NCBI RefSeq assembly: GCF_900111615.1
Contig: NZ_FOHU01000008.1
Span: 97,809 to 161,808, forward strand
Reading direction: 5' to 3'
DNA: 64,000 nt
Source of the DNA: Natronincola peptidivorans
GTDB taxonomy: Bacteria; Bacillota; Clostridia; Peptostreptococcales; Natronincolaceae
Shown one piece after another: positions 54,500-63,024 of this stretch. The notes under the pieces were generated by a model. That model was not told the DNA's origin. It did not search any database and saw only the letters and a program-made list of their open reading frames with translations. Within the stretch, counting starts at the first letter, position 1, and the number at the start of each line of letters is the position of its first letter. A program made the translations under genes and the position numbers.

Positions 54500-57124
54500 C
54501 TAGTCCAAAATTTCTATATATCCTTCATTTCCATTTATCCTAATTCTCTGTCCATCTTTGATCAGCTTAGTCGCATTATCTACACCTGCCACTGCTGGCA
54601 TGCCGTATTCCCTCGCAACAACTGCACCATGGGTCATCATACCACCTATTTCCGTTACAAGTCCACTGACTGAAACAAAGAGGGGTGTCCAGCTGGGGTC
54701 AGTATAAGTCGCTACTAAAATATCTCCTTTTTCAATGTGGGCATCGTCAATTTTAGTTAAAACCCGGGCTCGACCTTCAATTATTCCTGAGGACACTGCT
54801 ACACCTGCTAAGGCATCTTTTGGTATATTCCCTTTGGTATATTCCCCAAATATCACTTCACCTTCAGAGGTGATTACCCTAGGTGGACTTAGTTTTTCAT
54901 TGTAAGCATGTTCCTCTTTTCGCTTACTAATCCTATCATAATCAACTCCACCACTTTGAACGGCTTCCTTGAATTCGTCGTAGGTTAAAAAGTAGATATC
55001 TTCCCGATCTTGTATACTGCCCTGCTTTACAAGCTTGTCGGCTTCTCGAAGAAAACTCTGCTTAATAATCCAGAAATACCAGACTAACATATATTTGTTG
55101 TACTCACGGTATCCTGCAAAGTTACGTAGTACGCTGATCATCTTCTCAATCTTCTGAGTTTTTTTCTTGCCGCCAGGAAGATTCTCTAAACGAGACAGTA
55201 GATTCTCTGCCATTCCCTGTGCCTCTGCAAAATCTTTTTCGAATTTACGCTTGTGCTCACCAGTCTGAAAGTTTTTGACATATCCCATAATCGCTGCAAT
55301 GAGGGTGGTGGGCTTCTCATTCCAACGAGGTCGAGAAATATCCGTCTCTCCAGTGCAACGCATACCGTATTTTTTTAAGTATGACTCCATAACCTCGCTA
55401 ACTTCTTTGCCACCCATCAACTTGGACAAATCTTGAAAAAATGTCTCATCATTGGCATGAGTGAAATACTCCATGACCTCTGGATATTGACGTGCCACAT
55501 CAGCAACATCTAAAAGCTCCAGTCCCATTTCGGATGTGACATTATTTTTTACAGATTGGGAAAGAGTGTCTGCAACATTTTTTTCACCCAACCATTTCTC
55601 CATACGTTTATTCAGCCAGTCTGAGGCATACATGGCTACAAAGTATGCCCCATAACCATTGGTAACCGCTTTCTTGAACTCATCCATGTCCTTATCGATA
55701 AAGTCAAATAAATCACTTCCTGAGAGATGACTCATTATTTCCTCTCGCTTGTGCAGACGGTCTTCACTTTTAGCGATTAAGTTGGTCACAATGCTGGGAT
55801 CATTCTTGCTATAGAATTTAATCGCATCCATCAAACCACCTCCGATGCCACTTCCTGCACTCATCATTGATTTTCCACTGGGTAAAGATTTGATAAAATC
55901 TTTACGCTTCATCACATTACGAAGGGCGTTTTCCATCAATATATCCACCTTTGCAATGCTTCCAAGAAGAATCTTAGCTTTTATTTGAGACCTTAGTTCA
56001 TGAGACACATCCATAAACATTCTACCCCCTGCTTCCTCAACCACCACACCTCCAAATCTTCTGAAAAACATTTGAAAAAATGTCAGTCCCAGTGGCTTCA
56101 TAGCATCCGTCATCATTTGTCGGTGACCATAAGAAATATAAACATGGTTTTTTCCGTCCTTCACTTCTGGAATCGGGTAAATGGTTGTAATAGGCCTACT
56201 TTGAACAATATAGAACTCACCTTCATAAAGACACCACTCGATGTCCTGTGGATATCCAAAATGTGCCTCAATCTTTCTACCCATCTGTTCAAGTTCTAAA
56301 ATTTGATCATCCGTTAGTGTCTGCTTATTTTGTTGATCACCTACAATTTCCCTTTCTTCCGTACCACCTTCTTTTAAGGCATAAATCCCCAGCTTCTTGG
56401 TAGGTATCTTTTTATCAATAATACTTCCCTCTCTCACCTTATAGATATCTGCATTCACTATGCCAGAGACCAAGGCTTCACCAATCCCAAAGCTTGCATC
56501 AATAGACAGTACTTTTCGGTTTGAGTTGACAGGATCAGCCGTAAACAGTATTCCTGCAGCTTCAGGTAAAATCATCCTTTGAATCACTACAGACAAATAA
56601 ACCTTACGGTGGTCAAAGTCATTTTGAATTCGGTAGGTGATAGCACGCTCCGTAAACAGCGATGCCCAACATTTACTAACATGCTGTAAAATGGCTTCTT
56701 TCCCGATAATATTCAAATAGGTATCCTGCTGGCCTGCAAAGGAGGCTGTGGGAAGGTCCTCCGCTGTAGCACTAGATCGTACCGCGTAGGCATTTTCTTC
56801 CCCAAGTGTCGAAACATAACCAGTTATCACTAACGCTATTTCTTCTGGAATGACTATCTCCTCTATCACTTTTCGAATCTTTCCACTGATTTCAGCAATT
56901 TTTCCTCTGTCTTCCAGCTTTAGAACCGATAATTGATCCAGTAATGCATTAAATTCTTCATTGTTGTCTATGATTCTTTTATAAGCCTCTGTTGTAATAC
57001 AAAATCCCTCTGGCACACGTATCCCTTCAATTCTTGATAATTCTCCTAGATTAGCACCTTTCCCCCCAACTATCATGAGTTTGTTTTTATCCAGCTCTTG
57101 AAAACCCAGCACATATGATTTCAT
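54500..57124 (-). CDS. PEP-utilising phosphotransferase, rifampicin-phosphotransferase-like
   Basis: About 874 residues. An ATP-grasp domain fills residues about 1-325 (VGGKGANLGELSR, YAVRSSATAEDLPTASFAGQQ, GILFTADPVNSN, DIEWCLYEGEFYIVQSRPIT). A long middle domain follows. The His swivel domain is at the C-terminus, with the phospho-His in TEIGGMMTHGAVVAREYGMPA. True PEP synthases carry the His domain in the middle and a PEP-binding TIM barrel last; here both differ, which matches rifampicin phosphotransferase (RPH) and YvkC-type proteins. The ATG at complement 57122-57124 follows GAAGGGGG. An adjacent TetR gene lies upstream. Rifamycin is one possible substrate; unproven. Confidence 0.85.
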   Translation of the reverse strand: MKSYVLGFQELDKNKLMIVGGKGANLGELSRIEGIRVPEGFCITTEAYKRIIDNNEEFNALLDQLSVLKLEDRGKIAEISGKIRKVIEEIVIPEEIALVITGYVSTLGEENAYAVRSSATAEDLPTASFAGQQDTYLNIIGKEAILQHVSKCWASLFTERAITYRIQNDFDHRKVYLSVVIQRMILPEAAGILFTADPVNSNRKVLSIDASFGIGEALVSGIVNADIYKVREGSIIDKKIPTKKLGIYALKEGGTEEREIVGDQQNKQTLTDDQILELEQMGRKIEAHFGYPQDIEWCLYEGEFYIVQSRPITTIYPIPEVKDGKNHVYISYGHRQMMTDAMKPLGLTFFQMFFRRFGGVVVEEAGGRMFMDVSHELRSQIKAKILLGSIAKVDILMENALRNVMKRKDFIKSLPSGKSMMSAGSGIGGGLMDAIKFYSKNDPSIVTNLIAKSEDRLHKREEIMSHLSGSDLFDFIDKDMDEFKKAVTNGYGAYFVAMYASDWLNKRMEKWLGEKNVADTLSQSVKNNVTSEMGLELLDVADVARQYPEVMEYFTHANDETFFQDLSKLMGGKEVSEVMESYLKKYGMRCTGETDISRPRWNEKPTTLIAAIMGYVKNFQTGEHKRKFEKDFAEAQGMAENLLSRLENLPGGKKKTQKIEKMISVLRNFAGYREYNKYMLVWYFWIIKQSFLREADKLVKQGSIQDREDIYFLTYDEFKEAVQSGGVDYDRISKRKEEHAYNEKLSPPRVITSEGEVIFGEYTKGNIPKDALAGVAVSSGIIEGRARVLTKIDDAHIEKGDILVATYTDPSWTPLFVSVSGLVTEIGGMMTHGAVVAREYGMPAVAGVDNATKLIKDGQRIRINGNEGYIEILD

Positions 57125-57181
57125 ATGGATTCCCCCTTCTATCATTTAGCTAACCCCATCCAGCAATCATATTTTCAATCC

Positions 57182-57772
57182 TTAAATACTTGTAATACCT
57201 TCCTTGATTATTTTGATACCATTGTTTAATTTCTTAGAAAACATATCTTCATTCATTCCGTTCATGAACAACTGTTTCCAAATCAAGGTGTAAATCATAT
57301 CCACCACTAAATCAGCATCAGTTTCTGGCTTTACAAGGCCCCGTTCTTTATCCCTCTCAACCATTCCTCGCAAATCCTCCAGTAAACTGTCACGGAGCTT
57401 AGTAATGAATTCACTATTGTCAATCTCCATCAATACACTTATCTGATTATATTGAGGTTTTAGTTTGCTCCATTCAAATGTAGCTTTAGTTGATTGTATC
57501 AGTGCTTCAAAAAAATCAATGTCCGGATCCAATGTTTCCTTGTGACGGAGAACTGCTCGTTTTTCCCTTGTAATCTCTTCCCACACATAACTATAGATGT
57601 CTTCTTTATCAGTAAAATACTGATAAAAGCTTCCCCTAGGTATTCCTGCAAACTTTATAATCTGATTAATAGATGCCTCACTGAAACGCTTGGTTGAAAA
57701 CTCCTGTACAGCGGCGTCAAATATTTTTTGTTTTTTATCCTCGCTTAAATTATAAAAGGTTTCTTTTGGCAT
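57182..57772 (-). CDS. TetR-family regulator next to the phosphotransferase gene
   Basis: A 196-residue regulator. The HTH is at residues 12-58 (FDAAVQEFSTKRFSEASI, AGIPRGSFYQYFTDKEDIY). The C-terminal helical domain has no recognised ligand. AAGGAGGAGG precedes ATG. It lies 57 bases before the phosphotransferase start on the same strand, so they form one operon with two tandem palindromes at the promoter. Confidence 0.88.
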   Translation of the reverse strand: MPKETFYNLSEDKKQKIFDAAVQEFSTKRFSEASINQIIKFAGIPRGSFYQYFTDKEDIYSYVWEEITREKRAVLRHKETLDPDIDFFEALIQSTKATFEWSKLKPQYNQISVLMEIDNSEFITKLRDSLLEDLRGMVERDKERGLVKPETDADLVVDMIYTLIWKQLFMNGMNEDMFSKKLNNGIKIIKEGITSI

Positions 57773-57794
57773 GTTATTCCCTCCTCCTTAAAAC

Positions 57795-57850
57795 AGAATA
57801 ACATAAATTTATCCATATGACAAGTGTGTCATATGACAATGTTGTCATTT
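57795..57850 (-). promoter_or_regulatory. promoter with two overlapping TetR operators
   Basis: TTGTCA (complement 57818-57823), 17 bp, TATTCT (complement 57795-57800). The -35 sits inside the first of two palindromes, ATATGACA-N4-TGTCATAT (57815-57834) and ATATGACA-N4-TGTCATTT (57831-57850), which share bases and repeat every 16 bp. Ideal for cooperative autorepression. Confidence 0.75.
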
Positions 57851-57916
57851 TTAATGGAATCTGTTTTAGAATTTACATAATAGTATAACCTTTGAAGTAT
57901 TCAACACTAATGAAAT

Positions 57917-58090
57917 TTAGATTTCATCTACTTTTAAAGTGTCTTTCTCCATCTGCTCATATTTCACAAGCCTAGATATAATTTCAAATTCATCAATATC
58001 TAAAACATCTCGTCCAGTATACTCCACACAGATATTTTTTCCTTTTTATTAATAATTCCTTCCAGCTGTCTAATACTAGCTTCTGTTAGT
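57917..58090 (-). pseudogene. relic of an unidentified coding sequence
   Basis: On the minus strand a protein-like stretch, LTEASIRQLEGIINKKEK, continues after a one-base frame change as VEYTGRDVLDIDEFEIISRL to a stop at 57917. Composition is charged and helical as in real proteins; the family is not recognised. Could be the tail of an old neighbour. Confidence 0.35.
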
Positions 58091-58159
58091 TTGGATTATC
58101 AACATCAATTTGCTTCTGTATATTTTCCTATTCCTTGGTCTACAAGCCTTACCTATGTG

Positions 58160-60808
58160 TTAAATCACCTCTATTTTTCCTGTCTCTCCATTCATCCTGA
58201 CAATTTGGTCGTCCTTAAGTGCGGTTGTGGCATCTTTCACTCCGATTATTGCTGGAATTCCGTATTCTCTAGCTACAACTGGCCCATGGGACATTGGGGC
58301 ACCGGTCTCCATGATTAACCCGCCAATTCTCAAGAAAAGTGGTGTCCAGGCAGGATTGGTTGACGCTGTCACAAGAATGTCACCCTTGCTTAGCTTATGG
58401 CCTTCCTCAGGTCGTTTCAGTATTTTAACCTGACTTTCCCAAACCCCTGGTGATGCTGGAATACCCCTATATCCATCACCGCTTTCTTCCTCCACAGCAG
58501 AGTAGATGGTTTCTCCAGTACTTGTGATTACTCTAGGGGCAAAGGTTCTTAATTGCTCTCTTTGAAACTCTTCACGATTTTTCCAAACTTTTTCTTGTAG
58601 CTTTAAGCCTGATCTTATATCTTCAAAAGTTACATAAAATACATCATTCTTGTCATCTAACCTACCTTCAGCTTCTAGTTCCTCACCAATCTCTACCAAA
58701 ACCTCCCTCAGGATGCCAATTCCTTTGACAAGAATGGACTTAGGCAGCTCTCTATAACCGAACATTTCCCGATGCAGTCTAAGTAGATTTTCCACCTTTT
58801 TGGCATCTCTATAGGCTCCTTTATCTTTTAATCCAGTAACAATCTTGGTTAATGCCTCCTCAGCTTCTTCTCTGTCAAGGTAGAACCTCTGGATTCCTTC
58901 TTGGTAGGCTTTATGCTCTATATAGGAACGAATTAAGTTAATCACATAGATAGGATCTTCATTCCATCTGGGCAATCCTATATCAATTTCTTCTGTACCT
59001 CTATGGCCATATTTCAGCAAGAATCTCTGTAGCTCTGGGTGCTCTGGTGATGGTTCTTCCCCAGTCTCATCCAGTTTCTTTGCTATTTGCAGCATTTCCA
59101 TCCCCATCTCCGTTGTCACACAGTTATGCACCGCTCTTTTAACCTTCTCAAGGTCAGTTATCCCCTCTCCTTTTTCTGAGCTGGTATCCATGTGTTTATC
59201 AATGATTTTTATAGCCTCAGCTAAAGCATTAATTGGTGGAAACAGCCAGAAGATCATTCCATATCCAATACCAAAAAACACGGTGGCTGCTTCCTGTTCC
59301 ACAAAGGCTAGCTTTTCTTCAGCTGTTTGTAGCCGTTTTTTTCCTTCTTTCAAAGCAGCAATTTTATTGTGACCAAATTTAGTTGCTTTGTATACGGCTC
59401 TTCGTGGAGACATTTTACTATAAAGTTCCCTAAATCTCCCAAACATCTTCATCTTGATGATACCGAATCCTAAACTAGCTATTATCCCTAACAATAAGCT
59501 TGTTACCGATTTTCGGGATTTCTTTAACTCAGCATGATATCTATCTCCAACTTGTGATAATGCCTTGAATGTTATAGGTTCAGAATCAAAGAGGGCAGGT
59601 ATTTTATTCTCCCGCAATCTAGAAAGCACTTCTTCGAATTTCAAGGCCTCGGTTATGTCAATAAAAATCCTGCCTCCGGATCTTTTCAGCCATCTAACTT
59701 GAGGGCGCCGCTTTTTTTTCACAATTACATTCTTTACTGCTGTGCTAAAAAAATCCACACCCATAGGAGTGATGGGATCACTCATTCCCTGTCTCCACAT
59801 TAAAAGATTCATATAAATCCGTAACTCCTCACCTGTATCCTTGGGCTCAGGTATGGGATATAGGGTAGTAATAGGCCTTGTTTGGACTAGATAGAATTTT
59901 TTATTTTCATAGGCCCACTCTATATCCTGAGGAGCCCCATAATGCTCTTCTACCTTTATAGCTAAATCCAATAGTTCTCTTCTTTCACTTTCATTTAGAG
60001 TAACTTCTTCTTGCTTTTTCTCCTCTACCCTCACCAGATCTATTCCCTGTTGTCTTCTTACGGTCATTACTTTTTTCACAGCTATATGCTCACTGACTAT
60101 CCTCCCAGTTTTTTTATGAATAATCCACTGGTCGGGGTCCACTTCCCCACTTACGATTGCTTCCCCCAGACCCCATGATGAATTTAGCGATATTTCATCC
60201 CTTCTACCATTGACTGGATTTGCTGTAAAGAGTATTCCAGATTTTTCTGAGTTAATTAGCCTTTGGACAACAACTCCGTGGCTTATATCCTCATTGCTAA
60301 TATTATGTTTCCCTCGGTAAAACACCGCTCTATCATTCCACAATGAGGCCCAGCATTTTTTTATCGCTGCATATAATTCCTCCTTGCCCTTTATGTTTAA
60401 AAAAGTGCTATACTGTCCAGCGAAGGATGCCCCTGGCAAATCCTCTGCCGTTGCAGATGAGCGTACTGCTACATGGGGCTCACCTATTTCCCTGTAGATT
60501 TCATCAATTTCTTTTTTTATAATCTTAGGTATTTCTCCCTTTTCAAATAAGGACTTGACTTTAATGCTTGCTTTTTCTAAGTCAGCTGTATAGTCATCAC
60601 CTATGGTGCTAAGGAGGTTTTCTATATCCTTTTCCAAGTTATTGGCTTCAACAAATTTTTCGTATGCATTTACCAGTAATACAAAACCATCTGGAACAGG
60701 AAAACCAGCCTTAATCATCTCACCTAGATTTGCACCTTTCCCGCCTGCTAAGGGAATATCTCCTTTGCCTACGTCTTCTAATGGCCTCACAAAATAATAG
60801 CTTTTCAT
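58160..60808 (-). CDS. second PEP-utilising phosphotransferase, rifampicin-phosphotransferase-like
   Basis: An 882-residue paralogue of the gene at 54500. ATP-grasp part: LAGGKGANLGEMIKAG, VAVRSSATAEDLPGASFAGQ, GILFTANPVNGRR, DIEWAYENKKFYLVQTRPIT. A middle region contains a hydrophobic stretch near residue 435 (LLGIIASLGFGII), absent in the first paralogue. The C-terminal swivel domain has the phospho-His in METGAPMSHGPVVAREYGIPA. No PEP TIM barrel follows, so PEP-synthase function is unlikely. ATG with GGTGG in front. Its TetR gene lies upstream, with a palindrome (60866-60884) in the leader. It probably transfers phosphate from ATP to a drug-like alcohol. Confidence 0.85.
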   Translation of the reverse strand: MKSYYFVRPLEDVGKGDIPLAGGKGANLGEMIKAGFPVPDGFVLLVNAYEKFVEANNLEKDIENLLSTIGDDYTADLEKASIKVKSLFEKGEIPKIIKKEIDEIYREIGEPHVAVRSSATAEDLPGASFAGQYSTFLNIKGKEELYAAIKKCWASLWNDRAVFYRGKHNISNEDISHGVVVQRLINSEKSGILFTANPVNGRRDEISLNSSWGLGEAIVSGEVDPDQWIIHKKTGRIVSEHIAVKKVMTVRRQQGIDLVRVEEKKQEEVTLNESERRELLDLAIKVEEHYGAPQDIEWAYENKKFYLVQTRPITTLYPIPEPKDTGEELRIYMNLLMWRQGMSDPITPMGVDFFSTAVKNVIVKKKRRPQVRWLKRSGGRIFIDITEALKFEEVLSRLRENKIPALFDSEPITFKALSQVGDRYHAELKKSRKSVTSLLLGIIASLGFGIIKMKMFGRFRELYSKMSPRRAVYKATKFGHNKIAALKEGKKRLQTAEEKLAFVEQEAATVFFGIGYGMIFWLFPPINALAEAIKIIDKHMDTSSEKGEGITDLEKVKRAVHNCVTTEMGMEMLQIAKKLDETGEEPSPEHPELQRFLLKYGHRGTEEIDIGLPRWNEDPIYVINLIRSYIEHKAYQEGIQRFYLDREEAEEALTKIVTGLKDKGAYRDAKKVENLLRLHREMFGYRELPKSILVKGIGILREVLVEIGEELEAEGRLDDKNDVFYVTFEDIRSGLKLQEKVWKNREEFQREQLRTFAPRVITSTGETIYSAVEEESGDGYRGIPASPGVWESQVKILKRPEEGHKLSKGDILVTASTNPAWTPLFLRIGGLIMETGAPMSHGPVVAREYGIPAIIGVKDATTALKDDQIVRMNGETGKIEVI

Positions 60809-60865
60809 GATATACCACCCACTCTCCTCTTTTATTCATTCATAATGATTAGAGATAGAATCATT

Positions 60866-60884
60866 CATACCTACCGAAGGTATG
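60866..60884. promoter_or_regulatory. TetR operator upstream of the second phosphotransferase gene
   Basis: The palindrome CATACCTACCGAAGGTATG, with 7-bp arms, lies about 60 bases before the phosphotransferase ATG and downstream of a TATATT box. Related sites occur at 61721, 62073 and 62191. Confidence 0.65.
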
Positions 60885-60976
60885 TTCGTGATAAAAAAAT
60901 ATAATCCTTTGTGTTGATTACAAGTTTCATTAACCAAGGACCCTTTTTTACCTCATATAACAATATACTGTGATTG

Positions 60977-61013
60977 TTAAGTAGGGAGCTGATTTTACTC
61001 CCCACCCTTAACC
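60977..61013 (-). terminator. hairpin at the end of the second TetR gene
   Basis: Imperfect stem of TTAAG-GGGAG type overlapping the TetR stop codon. No U-tract, so termination is doubtful. Confidence 0.35.
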
Positions 61014-61693
61014 CTAAGGAAATATGGTGTTATCAGGTCAAATTCACCTTCCTGCAACTGAAAAATTCTTTTCAGCATAACCTCATGGAATCGCAGCTTA
61101 GTCTCTAATTTGTTTAAAATGCTTTGGTAGTCGGATTTTTTTTCCTTGTCGTATAACTCCTTTTCCAGTTTATCCACTTCTACATTCAAGCTAAAAATAG
61201 TGTTTAGAAAGAACTCTGCTAGTTCACTGGAGTTGACAGGATCTCCAAAGACGCCTTCCTTAACACCCATATCAATAAGTTCCTCATAGAGTCCGCTAAC
61301 CTCCATCTTCAAAGAATTAGTTACTATATGCTGCAGTTTCAGATTTTCATCTGTTTCTATTGCAGTTTTAAATTTTAATCTCCATTCCCTTTCTCTAATC
61401 TTATATTCATTCACGGACACAAGTGCCTTGTTAAATTTTTCTACTGTAGTCAAATCGTCTCGTTTAAATACTTCATTAATTATCTTTGTGCCTCTTTCTG
61501 TGAATGCCTTACCTAAAGCAATAATCACATCTTCTTTTGAGTCAAAATAATGATAGAAGGCCCCTTTGGTTACATCCATCTTTTCACATATATCGGTGAT
61601 TTTTGTATGCTCATACCCTTTTTGGTAGAATAATTCAAGGGCAGTCTGCAAAAAAGCTTTTTTTCTGTCATCACTACCAGTTGATTTAATCAT
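60995..61693 (-). CDS. TetR-family regulator of the second phosphotransferase module
   Basis: A 232-residue regulator. The HTH is at about residues 10-55 (LQTALELFYQKGYEHTKITD, MDVTKGAFYHYFDSKEDVI). The C-terminal domain is longer than average and ends in a coiled-coil-like helix. The ATG at complement 61691-61693 follows TTGGAG at 8 bases; a GTG three codons earlier is the alternative. The gene lies about 190 bases before the phosphotransferase start on the same strand. Its promoter carries a variant of the CATAC palindrome, implying autoregulation and control of its neighbour. Confidence 0.88.
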   Translation of the reverse strand: MIKSTGSDDRKKAFLQTALELFYQKGYEHTKITDICEKMDVTKGAFYHYFDSKEDVIIALGKAFTERGTKIINEVFKRDDLTTVEKFNKALVSVNEYKIREREWRLKFKTAIETDENLKLQHIVTNSLKMEVSGLYEELIDMGVKEGVFGDPVNSSELAEFFLNTIFSLNVEVDKLEKELYDKEKKSDYQSILNKLETKLRFHEVMLKRIFQLQEGEFDLITPYFLRVKGGE

Positions 61694-61720
61694 TTTATCC
61701 ACTCCAATAAATTAATTTTC

Positions 61721-61773
61721 CATGCCTGCAGTAAGTATGCTAATCATATAATACTAATGTTTTTCTTTGTCAA
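61721..61773 (-). promoter_or_regulatory. promoter and operator of the second TetR gene
   Basis: TTGACA (in the 61767-61773 region, minus strand), about 17 bp, TATATG. The operator CATGCCTGCAGTAAGTATG (61721-61739) overlaps the start site and matches the 60866 palindrome at 14 of 19 positions. Confidence 0.6.
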
Positions 61774-61830
61774 CTATTCCTATATGATAGGATTCGTAAA
61801 TGTAGTTTGAAATTCTAATAGGCTTTGCTT

Positions 61831-62007
61831 CTAGATGTTATGTTCTAGATACTTCTCACTATCAACCCCCAAACTTATCAAGAGCATAACCATAAAGAAT
61901 AGGGCTCCACTCAAGTAGGGATAATATATATTCATGTCAAGTATATACCCGGCCCATAAAGGGCCCATCACCCTGCCGAGGCTCAAGTAAGCTTCTGCTA
62001 TCCCCAT
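61831..62007 (-). pseudogene. C-terminal remnant of an MFS transporter fused to a duplicated leader
   Basis: The minus strand encodes AEAYLSLGRVMGPLWAGYIL, then a membrane helix (YPYLSGALFFMVMLLIS) to a TAG at 61831. This is the last two helices of an MFS exporter. Directly upstream is a copy of the phosphotransferase leader and its first four codons (M-N-S-Y against M-K-S-Y), in a different frame. The two are joined by a deletion, so no functional protein remains. Confidence 0.75.
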
Positions 62008-62235
62008 AGCTGTTCATGATATACCACCCGCTCACCTCTTTTATTCATTCATAATTCTACTATGCAACCTAACATACCTACCAAAGGTATGTTAGGTCTA
62101 AAAAAATATAGTTCTCTTTATGTTGAATCTATTGATTTTTCAATCAAGGGTACCTTCTTAGACTTGGAATATTTTCTTTATATTAACCAACATACTTTGG
62201 GTATGTTAATCATATCATGCTGTCACTTTTTTTGT
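62008..62235 (-). repeat. degenerate duplicate of the phosphotransferase/TetR regulatory regions
   Basis: 62006-62150 matches 60797-60945: same ATGA(A/C)AGCTAT start, same ribosome-binding region and palindrome, and a similar AAAAAATATA tract. 62185-62235 matches the TetR promoter at 61733-61775 (GTATG(C/T)TAATCATAT, then TTTGTCAA). The TetR gene that should lie between them is missing. Confidence 0.65.
62068..62096. promoter_or_regulatory. TetR operator in the duplicated leader
   Basis: A 29-bp palindrome with a single central mismatch zone; core CATACCTACCAAAGGTATG (62073-62091), one base different from the 60866 site. A related shorter site, CATACTTTGGGTATG, lies at 62191-62205. Confidence 0.65.
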
Positions 62236-62325
62236 CAATCCTTTTTTCTAAAATTTACCATAAATATCTTATTGATATATGATAATGTTTCGATATTATT
62301 AGAATGTGGAAAGGGGCATGAGGAC

Positions 62326-62455
62326 GTCAGCCTGTGTGAAAACTATTATTCTACTAATTTTCCGCACCATATATAGCTCAGGCAAACTTCTTGATGACTA
62401 CATATTGTATGGGAAGTTTCATAAAAGGGATTCTTTACGCAGTCTGACGTCCCAA
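62326..62455. mobile_element. MITE-like element with GGACGTCAG inverted ends
   Basis: A segment of about 130 bp is bounded by inverted copies of GGACGTCAG-N-CTG-N-GT. A third related copy (GGGGACGTCAGGCCGCG) lies at about 63643, just before an IS1182-family transposase gene. The segment is non-coding. A small non-autonomous derivative of that insertion sequence, or paired REP-like sequences, would explain it. Target-site duplications are not clear. Confidence 0.4.
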
Positions 62456-62460
62456 GTCTT

Positions 62461-63024
62461 TTAACTATCTTCATTGTTAGAAAGCATTTCATCGGCTGTT
62501 TTGTGATGGTTGTTATGACTATTTGGAATAGTGAAATGAGCAGCTGATAAACCTTTAAATACATGTTTTGCAGTCACACCAGTAAGAACACCAGTAATAA
62601 TAGCTGAGATCAGCAGAATCGGCATATAGAATAGTAATCCTTTTGTTTGTACAACCATACTAGCAACTAGCAATTGTCCAACATTATGAAATACGGCACC
62701 AATGATACTAACCCCTACAATACTTGTATCTACAAATTTTTTCATCACTATCATCATAACTATGCTTAACAAGCCTCCTGCAAAACTATATATCATACCA
62801 CTTACGCCTGCAAACAAGATCCCACTCATCACAACCTTGATTAGCATGAGACCAAAGGCACTTTTGGTATTCATTAAGTATAAGGCATAAAGTAAAACCG
62901 TGTTGGCAAGTCCTAATTTAACGCCTGGCAGTCCATGGGCAATGGGAATGAATCTTTCAAAGTAGCCTAGCACCAGAGCAACTGATGCTAATAATCCAAA
63001 TCTTGTTATTGTTTTTGTATTCAT
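62461..63024 (-). CDS. Gx-transporter family membrane protein
   Basis: A 187-residue integral membrane protein with five to six helices and the N-terminal block GYFERFIPIAHGLPGVKLGLA, then VSGMIYSFAGGLLS and AVFHNVGQL, as in the Gx_transp family (often mis-named heptaprenyl diphosphate synthase component I). Related to ECF-type S components; substrate may be a flavin or lipid-quinone precursor. The C-terminal 25 residues are polar. Its ATG overlaps the stop of the NusG-II gene (ATGA). Confidence 0.85.
   Translation of the reverse strand: MNTKTITRFGLLASVALVLGYFERFIPIAHGLPGVKLGLANTVLLYALYLMNTKSAFGLMLIKVVMSGILFAGVSGMIYSFAGGLLSIVMMIVMKKFVDTSIVGVSIIGAVFHNVGQLLVASMVVQTKGLLFYMPILLISAIITGVLTGVTAKHVFKGLSAAHFTIPNSHNNHHKTADEMLSNNEDS

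Larger units (their letters stand above)
57773..58159. other. regulatory and relic-coding region upstream of the TetR/phosphotransferase operon
   Basis: It contains the TetR promoter and operators (separate entry) and a decayed reading frame on the minus strand (57917-58090). Nothing else was recognised. Confidence 0.4.

Noticed and set aside
54500..60808. Annotation of both large enzymes as PEP synthase (PpsA)
   Set aside because: The His swivel domain is at the C-terminus and the PEP-binding TIM barrel is absent; the order fits rifampicin phosphotransferase.
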